Assembly: GCF_958450345.1 (NCBI RefSeq) | Contig: NC_088783.1 | Coordinates: 20,153,701-20,217,700 of the forward strand | From: Calliphora vicina | Lineage: Eukaryota; Arthropoda; Insecta; Diptera; Calliphoridae | Reading direction: 5' to 3' | Length of the DNA: 64,000 bases | Shown here: positions 57,848-64,000 of the stretch, one piece after another | Position numbering within the stretch: position 1 is the stretch's first letter | Layout: every line of letters begins with the position of its first letter | The notes under the pieces: generated by a model | What the model saw: only the letters and a program-made list of their open reading frames with translations | Told to the model about the DNA's origin: nothing | The model's database searches: none | Position numbers and translations under genes: made by a program

Positions 57848-58507
57848 AAGTAAGTAAATGAGCAAAAACATTTTTCTTTTAAAATTTCAATAAATTATTT
57901 TCGTGAGTGGTTTTCGAAAGTGGGCCCTATATGGGAGCTACGAACAACTATGGGCCGATCGCCATGAGATGAGGCCATGTGGCAAAGCTGTAAATGAATC
58001 ATTAATTTTTTAATTAATTCGCGAATCACTCACACAAAAAAATTAATTAAATGAAATTTGAGTCAATTCAAAAGAATTTGGTAAAAATTAATTTCCAATT
58101 CAAATGAATTTGTGAAATGAATTGCAATTCGTTTCCAATTCAAGTGAATTGCAATTCAATTCCAGTTCAATTGAATTGAATTGATTTTGAATTCAATTCA
58201 TTTTACAGGTTCATTTGAATTGAAAACGAATTGCAACTCATTTTTACAAATTCATTTGAACTGGAAATGAATTGAGATTTATTTCTGCCTAATTCGTTTT
58301 AATTGATTCAAATTTCATTCAATTCTTTTTTGTTGTGAAAATAATTAATTCAATATTTAGCTAATTCGTAAAGAAATAAAATCAAAAAAGAATGTTTCAT
58401 TTACAGCTCTGCTATATGGAACTTATTTTTGTTAAATTATATTTGTATTTCAAAATGTTTAAGAGATTTATGCCCGTTAAAGTGATTTTCGGAGCTATGA
58501 CTAACTA
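57848..58507 (+). repeat. interspersed repeat A, copy 10, interrupted twice
   Basis: AACAAGTAAGTAAATGAGCA, TATATGGGAGCTACGAACAA and GGGCCGATCGCCATGAGATG up to 57982, then a hAT-type MITE, then the repeat again (TATATGGAACTTATTTTTGT, GCCCGTTAAAGTGATTTTCG, GAGCTATGACTAACTAC) until family F copy 3 begins at 58508. Confidence 0.85.
57983..58411. mobile_element. hAT-type MITE (429 bp) with 8-bp flanks
   Basis: Ends CAAAGCTGTAAATGAATC and, read inward from the right, CAGAGCTGTAAATGAAAC. The flanks CCATGTGG (57975-57982) and CTATATGG (58412-58419) match at 6 of 8 bases, as expected for an old hAT duplication. The interior is dense in AATTCAATTGAATTG-type self-complementary sequence. Confidence 0.75.
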
Positions 58508-59271
58508 CACAAGGCAGCAAAATGGAAAAAAATTAAAGGCTTTTTAAACCAAGACATGTATTGCGGTTCCAGTAGCAGAAATAAGGTCTAAATTTTAAAT
58601 TCCATGAAGAGGTTTTTTTTAAAAGAAATGTTTAAGTAAAATTATAAAAATTTTTTAGACGTTTCTACACACAATTAATGATAACTAAAAAAAGATTAGT
58701 TCTATGTTATTAAAACAAACTTAGAAAAGTTGAGATTTATATAACCTTTAACACATTATATATCGGCAGAAGAACACTTACTACTCAATTTTATGTATAT
58801 CAAACAAAAAACTATAATTTTGTGAAAACTAAAATTTTGTGAAACTGAGCGAATTCACTTAATTGTGAATAAATTCGAAAAGAATCAATAGATTTTTATG
58901 ACCAATATCTCGTTTTGTTCCTATTACAGGTGGCTATGCTGCAAAGCAATAAACCTGCACAATTTTTGCCTTTTTCGATTTTTCCTAATTTTTTTAAACA
59001 AAGAAATTAGCTATTTTCATGTAAAAAATATATTTTTTGCTTAAATTTGTTATTATAACTCCGAAAATACTGAGCCGATTGAAACGCAATATATATGTAA
59101 AAATTTGTACATAGCATGGGGAATATGCTTTCAAAATTCAATCAATCGAAAGAAGAACATTAACTACCCAATTTTGTGTATATCAAACAAAAAACTAAAA
59201 TTTTGTGAAAATGAGCAAATTCACTTAATTGTGTATAAATTTGAAGAACAAGTCGATTTTTATTGCGAAGA
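58508..59271 (+). mobile_element. family F, copy 3 (left part, cut by the LINE)
   Basis: Left end CACAAGGCAGCAAAATGG, AAAGGCTTTTTAAACC, GACGTTTCTACACACAATTA, then units starting at 58860 and 59223 (period 363). It breaks off at CGATTTTTATTGCGAAG where the I-clade element begins. Confidence 0.82.
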
Positions 59272-59307
59272 TCAGTTCGACTCGTAGCTTAATTCAGAGC
59301 AAACGTC
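59272..59307 (+). promoter_or_regulatory. predicted internal promoter (Inr plus DPE) of the retrotransposon
   Basis: TCAGTT at 59272-59277 fits the fly initiator TCAKTY. Counting its A (59274) as +1, positions +28 to +33 are AAACGT, matching the downstream promoter element set DSWYVY at five of six bases. Such TATA-less internal promoters at the very 5' end are known for Drosophila I and jockey elements. That this works here is inference. Confidence 0.5.
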
Positions 59308-59521
59308 TTCTCGCTAGTGGATATTAATACTAAGTAAATAAAAAATTAATAGATAAAATTCAAACGATTATTTATTTAAAACATTATATCAACATCGCCA
59401 AAAACTTCTATCAAAAAATATAAAACTTTTTGTAAATATAAAGTGTAAAAATAAAAAACAAAAAAATTATAATTTACATTATCAACGTGTTCTATTTAAG
59501 AACATAAAACAAAAAACAATT

Positions 59522-60739
59522 ATGAAAAAACCACCGGACAATTTGTCAACTCACAAATTATCTCCAACTCTCAATTGGGATAATACAAAATCACTCAATT
59601 TCTCTCAACCTGGTCCCATATATTTAATAATGAAGAGAACCAATAGTGATGATACACTTGCGAATGTCTCTCCGTTCTTGTTAAAAAAAGCAATTGATTA
59701 CACTTGTAACGGTGAAGTGGAAGAATGCAAAAAATTATTGAGTGGAAATATTTTAATAAAAACAAAAAATTACGTACAGGCAAATAAACTAACAACACTG
59801 ATTGCACTCTCCGACTCAATAACAGTGGAAATAACTGAGTATAAAGTACTAAACCAAACGAGAGGAGTAATATACTCAAACGATTTAAGAGGTATACCAG
59901 AGACGGAAATCACTAGCGAATTGACCGACCAAAATGTTTGTGAAGTTAAGAAAATTATGAAGTTTGTTAATAACCAACCAATTGAAACCGGACTTACTAT
60001 ACTTACATTCTCGTCGTCATCCTTACCCAACGATATTAAAATCGGATACCAAAAAGTTAATGTTCGCCCATACATACCGCTTCCAACAAAATGCAACAAT
60101 TGTCAACAATTTGGACATATTGCAAAGTTTTGCAAAAATAATAAAATCTGCTTCCACTGTGCAAAAGAATTTCATCTCAATACAGATACTGAAGAAGAAT
60201 GCGAAAACGAAATAAACTGTGTGAATTGCATACATTACAAAATACACAATACAAAACACTCTTCAAAAGACAAAAAATGTCCCGTATTTATAAAACATAA
60301 AGAATTACAAGCTATTAAAACTATTGAAAAAGTAGACAACAAAACTGCCCAAAAAATTTACAATGAACGCCACCAGCATGATGGATCTTTATATTCTTCA
60401 GTTGCCAACATCAACAATAAAACACCATTCAATTACTCGATGCCAACATCAAAGGATTCAGTATCCAGTTTGTTTATACAACCTGCTACAACATCAAAAC
60501 TAACAACTAATACTAAACTTACAACATATGATTCGCTATCTGACTTTGAAACTGACTTATTGCCCCAACCCAATATTTCTCTACCCAACAAAGAAACAAA
60601 AGTAAAAATTCTGCCTAGAACAACTTCAAAAAGACTTCAAGCTAGATATAAAGCTGCTGGCAAACCTCAAAAATCTACACCAAAGACTAAACCAAAAAAA
60701 GATATTATTGTAAACGTTAATGATGAAATGGATGAGTAA
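59522..60739 (+). CDS. I-clade retrotransposon ORF1 (gag-like nucleic-acid-binding protein)
   Basis: A 405-residue intact protein. Residues ~30-185 have the layout of the RRM-like domain of LINE ORF1 proteins (for example RGVIYSNDLRGIPETEI at 114-130). Three zinc knuckles follow: C191-C194-H199-C204, C210-C213-H218-C227, and C233-C236-H242 or H246-C253. The tail is basic and Ser/Thr-rich (many Lys after residue 360). By family knowledge it coats the element RNA and escorts it to the nucleus. The start Met is the first in a long open frame, 250 bases below the predicted promoter, with AATTATG context. Codon use is A/T-rich but clearly coding. No breaks are seen. Confidence 0.93.
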   Translation: MKKPPDNLSTHKLSPTLNWDNTKSLNFSQPGPIYLIMKRTNSDDTLANVSPFLLKKAIDYTCNGEVEECKKLLSGNILIKTKNYVQANKLTTLIALSDSITVEITEYKVLNQTRGVIYSNDLRGIPETEITSELTDQNVCEVKKIMKFVNNQPIETGLTILTFSSSSLPNDIKIGYQKVNVRPYIPLPTKCNNCQQFGHIAKFCKNNKICFHCAKEFHLNTDTEEECENEINCVNCIHYKIHNTKHSSKDKKCPVFIKHKELQAIKTIEKVDNKTAQKIYNERHQHDGSLYSSVANINNKTPFNYSMPTSKDSVSSLFIQPATTSKLTTNTKLTTYDSLSDFETDLLPQPNISLPNKETKVKILPRTTSKRLQARYKAAGKPQKSTPKTKPKKDIIVNVNDEMDE

Positions 60740-61015
60740 TCACCTTATTATGTATTATCAATTTTATACAACTAAATTAATGTATATTATAATTTTACAT
60801 TTATCGTTTACCAATATTTTTAAGTTATATTTTATCAATAATATACTATTTTACCATCACATAATAAAATTATCATATGTAATATATATACCTATTAACT
60901 TTCCTCCCAAATGTAACCATAAATTCATATTAAAAAAACTAGCTCCTTTACTAAACCTAAAACATAGAACAGAACGACTTATTTATATAAATATTTTTTT
61001 TATTTTATCCTTTGT

Positions 61016-64000
61016 ATGGCACTCAACGTTATACAGTGGAATATAAACGGATATTTGAACAATTATAGTGAGCTACAGATTTTGATAAAAAGATATAGCC
61101 CAAAAATTATATCATTACAAGAAACTCACATTCATAACTACCCTAATATTCCAATACCAATTAACTTCTCTTTCTACCATATTAATACCTCCACAACAAG
61201 ATTTGGTGGCGTAGCTATTTTGATACACAATTCTCTCAAACACAGTCAGGTTAATATAGCTAATGATTTCGACGCTTTACGTTTTTCTATTACATCTAAA
61301 ATAAAATTTAATTTTACAAATTCTTACATACCTCCTAATCAAAACTTTAGCATTAGTAACCTAAAGAATATGTTTGACGACCCAGGTTTAACTGAACTCA
61401 TAACTGGTGATTTTAACGGTTCTCATATAAGTTGGGGTTCTCAATCTAGCAATAGAAGGGGAAATACCATATTTAAATACATAAATGACTCTAACCTAAT
61501 TATATTAAATGATAAATCACCTACTCATTTAAACACACATGGCACATACTCTTATATCGATATATCATTTTGCTCCTCTGATTTGGCCCCACATACCGTA
61601 TGGAAAACTGATAGTGACCTTTGTGGCAGTGATCACTTCCCCATTATTATTTCACTGTTTTCAAATCTTGACAATTCTAATGAGTGTAGGCGCAAATTCA
61701 GAGTAAAGGATGCTAATTGGGAAAAATTTAAAGAAAACTGTCTTAAGTATGACATGTCACATCCTATCAGTTCTAATGTTAACAAGGAGAGTGCTAACAT
61801 AACAAAAATTATCCTTCAATCAGCCAATTCTTCTATTCCGCTGTCAAACCCGAAAATAAAAAATTTAGTACCGTGGTGGAACACCAATTTAGAAAACCTT
61901 AAGAGGACAAAAAATAAAGCTTGGCACTTATTTAAGCGAAATATGACACAGTCGAACCTCCTGAAATACAAAAAAGAAAATGCTATTTATAAAAGGGAAA
62001 TCAAAATATCAAAGAGAAAATCTTTATTAAGTTTCACATCATCTATTAAATATTCAACACCAGTAGAAAAAATTTGGAGTAATATTAGATTATTAACTGG
62101 TTATAAAACGAGCCACAATATTCACTGTATCACTTCCACTGATGATCCTAAATTCAATATAATAGACAAAAGCAAAATAGCATACGAATTTGCCAAGTTT
62201 TGGTCTAATAATTCCGCTGATGACAATTTCGACAACACATTTCGTTTAAATAAAGATAGATACAGATTAGGACCTCCGGCGGCTATAGCATGTCGAGGTG
62301 CCGCAAGAATAGAGGAACACATTACACTTATCGAACTTGAATCTGTTTTATGCAGACTTAGTGGTAAAACCCCAGGTATGGATAGAATATCCTACCCAAT
62401 GCTCAAAATGCTACCAATTTCAACAAAAAAAAGAATTTTAAAACATTTTAATGATATATTTTCAAGTTACATTCCACAAAAATATAAGAACAGCATAATA
62501 ATACCAATTCTCAAACCAAGTTGCGACAAGTCTATGATCAATTCCTACAGACCAATTTCTCTCAACCCCTGCATTTCTAAAGTTCTTGACAGAATTATAG
62601 CCAACCAGTTATGGTGGTTTGTAACATCACACAAACTACTAAGTAACCATCAATTTGGCTTCAAAAAGGGGAAATCGACAATCGATAGTCTACTGTACGT
62701 AGATTACCAAATTGCGAATGCCCTATCACTACGAAAGCATGTCACAATCATATCACTTGATTTTTTGAAAGCGTTCGATAGAGTAGGTATTCATTCCGTT
62801 TTAGACCAACTAGTCGGGAGGTAGGACCTAAAATTATGAAATATATATTTAACTTTATGACCAATAGGAAAATAACAGTAAGAATAGGTAAACAATACTC
62901 TCCACCACTCACCTTACAGAATGGTATCCCTCAGGGATCCCCCATTTCGGTTATTCTATTCCTAATAGCATTCAATAGACTATACTGCCTAATCTCCTTT
63001 ACTAAGGGAATAAGCCTATCTGCATACGCCGACGATCTCAATATTATTATTAAATCAAATAAGAAAAATCCAGTTCTCCAACTTAATAGTCTTTTTGACA
63101 ATATTAATAACTGGTGTCAGTTCTCTGGAGCCACACTATCGCGTACAAAATGTAAATACCTACATATATGCAAAAAGAAGAACTGTCGGTGTATTATTCA
63201 GTCCAGCAACTTTAATATAAATGAAGTTACTACACTAAGACTATTGGGCCTTTATATAAACAAGAGTTATAACTGGAAAGATCACATAAATTTTTTAAGT
63301 TCATCTTTGACTAACAGGCTTAATGTTTTAAAATGTCTATCAAGTCTTAAATTTAATTGCAATTCCAAAACACTCATTTCTATCATAAAAACAATTATAT
63401 TAACCAAAATTAATTACCTACTACCCATCTACGGCCTTGCGCCTAAGTCCGATTTAAGAAAATTAGACACAATCATAAATTCTGCAACACGGAGCGCTTT
63501 AGGAGCCTTCCGTACTACCAATACAAAAATCCTTTTGTTCGAAGCAAACATTTTACCATTAATTACCCAAAGAGATATTTTAACAACGAAACTCTTTAGA
63601 ACAATTGTATACGACAATTTTTCACCCCTTAGGCAAATAGTATTAAAATTATCTAGAGCTAGGAAAATTCCAAGAATTCCTTCAGTCCTTTATCAGATAA
63701 TACAAAAATGCCATACATTAAATATATCACTAAAAGCTGACTTTCCAAAAAGGATAAACCACCCTCCATGGGCCTTGAATTCAGATATTTTTGATATCTC
63801 AATGTCAAAATTTACAAGAAACTACACTAGCTCTTTCCAATTTAAATCATTATTTAACGAAATAAAAAACAAACTTAGGTCCCATACATTTATTTACACA
63901 GACGGATCAAAAACGCAAAATTCTGTATCTTTTAGTATCACTACTGAAAATAAAGTCATAAGTAAGTTCTTACTCCCAACTCACACCTCTATATACACAG
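61016..64000 (+). CDS. I-clade ORF2: endonuclease, reverse transcriptase, RNase H (frameshifted, partial)
   Basis: Nicks the target DNA and copies the RNA in place. Residues 1-210 are an APE-type endonuclease: QWNING (N9), LQETH (E36), GDFNGSH (D132, N134), YSYIDI, and GSDHF (D206, H207). The reverse transcriptase follows: KTPGMDRISYPML, IIIPILKP, YRPISLNPCISKVLDR, FGFKKGKST, SLDFLKAFD (motif A). The first frame stops at 62824. From 62821 the -1 frame continues (VGPKIMKYIFNF, NGIPQGSPIS, AYADDLN with the catalytic pair at 63025-63036) with no stop to the window end, reaching the RNase H start FIYTDGSK (first Asp codon 63901). One indel near 62806-62820 therefore breaks an otherwise open gene. 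A sequencing error is possible. The protein is cut by the window edge. Confidence 0.93.

Larger units (their letters stand above)
59272..64000 (+). mobile_element. I-clade non-LTR retrotransposon, 3' part beyond window
   Basis: Layout: 5' UTR of about 250 bases, ORF1 (59522-60739), a 276-bp spacer, ORF2 from 61016 to past the window edge. An apurinic endonuclease, reverse transcriptase and RNase H in one ORF2, with three CCHC knuckles in ORF1, is the I-clade arrangement. Jockey-clade elements lack RNase H. The start is placed at the break in the host family F unit. The 3' end and target duplication are outside the window. Confidence 0.88.

Noticed and set aside
59595..60259. Minus-strand frames of 78-109 codons
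   Set aside because: They are antisense to the retrotransposon ORF1 coding sequence.
59272..64000. Classification of the LINE as jockey clade
   Set aside because: ORF2 reaches an RNase H start (FIYTDGSK), which jockey-clade elements lack. The I clade fits better.

Overview
The window is an AT-rich, repeat-dominated piece of an insect nuclear genome. It has no operons, no ribosome-binding-site-led genes and no convincing multi-exon host gene. The mobile elements (irritans-type mariner relics, Tc1-like and IS630/mariner-superfamily transposases, a Helitron helicase, an I-clade LINE with RNase H, many MITEs) and an abundant interspersed family with an internal CAGA/CAGC-type microsatellite point to a brachyceran fly, most likely a calyptrate. 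That assignment is inference. The window is probably intergenic or inside a very large intron.

Left third (1-16300): mariner fragments on the minus strand (1-110; 3487-4110), a cluster of MITE-like repeats (4200-4950), a relic transposase with a 112-bp tandem duplication (8104-8900), a Tc1-like relic (10300-10770), a MITE with CTCCGTTAGTCGCAA ends (11991-12244), and the first copies of two abundant repeat families, here called A and B.

Middle (16300-36450): a B repeat carrying a perfect (CAGA)240 array of 961 bp and a pogo-like fragment; a mariner relic split by an element that is itself split by another, with a TA-flanked pogo-type MITE in its 3' UTR; an A repeat hosting an 870-bp TA-flanked element that hosts another MITE; a decayed Helitron whose 3' part carries an A repeat; and a 2.16-kb minisatellite of about 196 copies of an 11-bp unit.

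Right part (36450-64000): a ~53-bp tandem array and a possible hAT relic, a TCA-flanked foldback MITE, a Tc1-like element with intact ends but an internally deleted transposase, ~420-bp inverted arms around it, and four copies of a family (F) with CACA-starting inverted ends and internal ~363-bp tandem repeats. The right edge is a long I-clade non-LTR retrotransposon (59272 to beyond 64000) with a predicted internal promoter, a complete gag-like ORF1 and an ORF2 (endonuclease, reverse transcriptase, start of RNase H) broken by one frameshift. It is the only element here with near-intact coding capacity.

The overall story is layered transposition. Insertions within insertions give relative ages. 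Several families (A, B, F, H, K, L) look non-autonomous and may be undescribed as such, but I cannot search a repeat library here.
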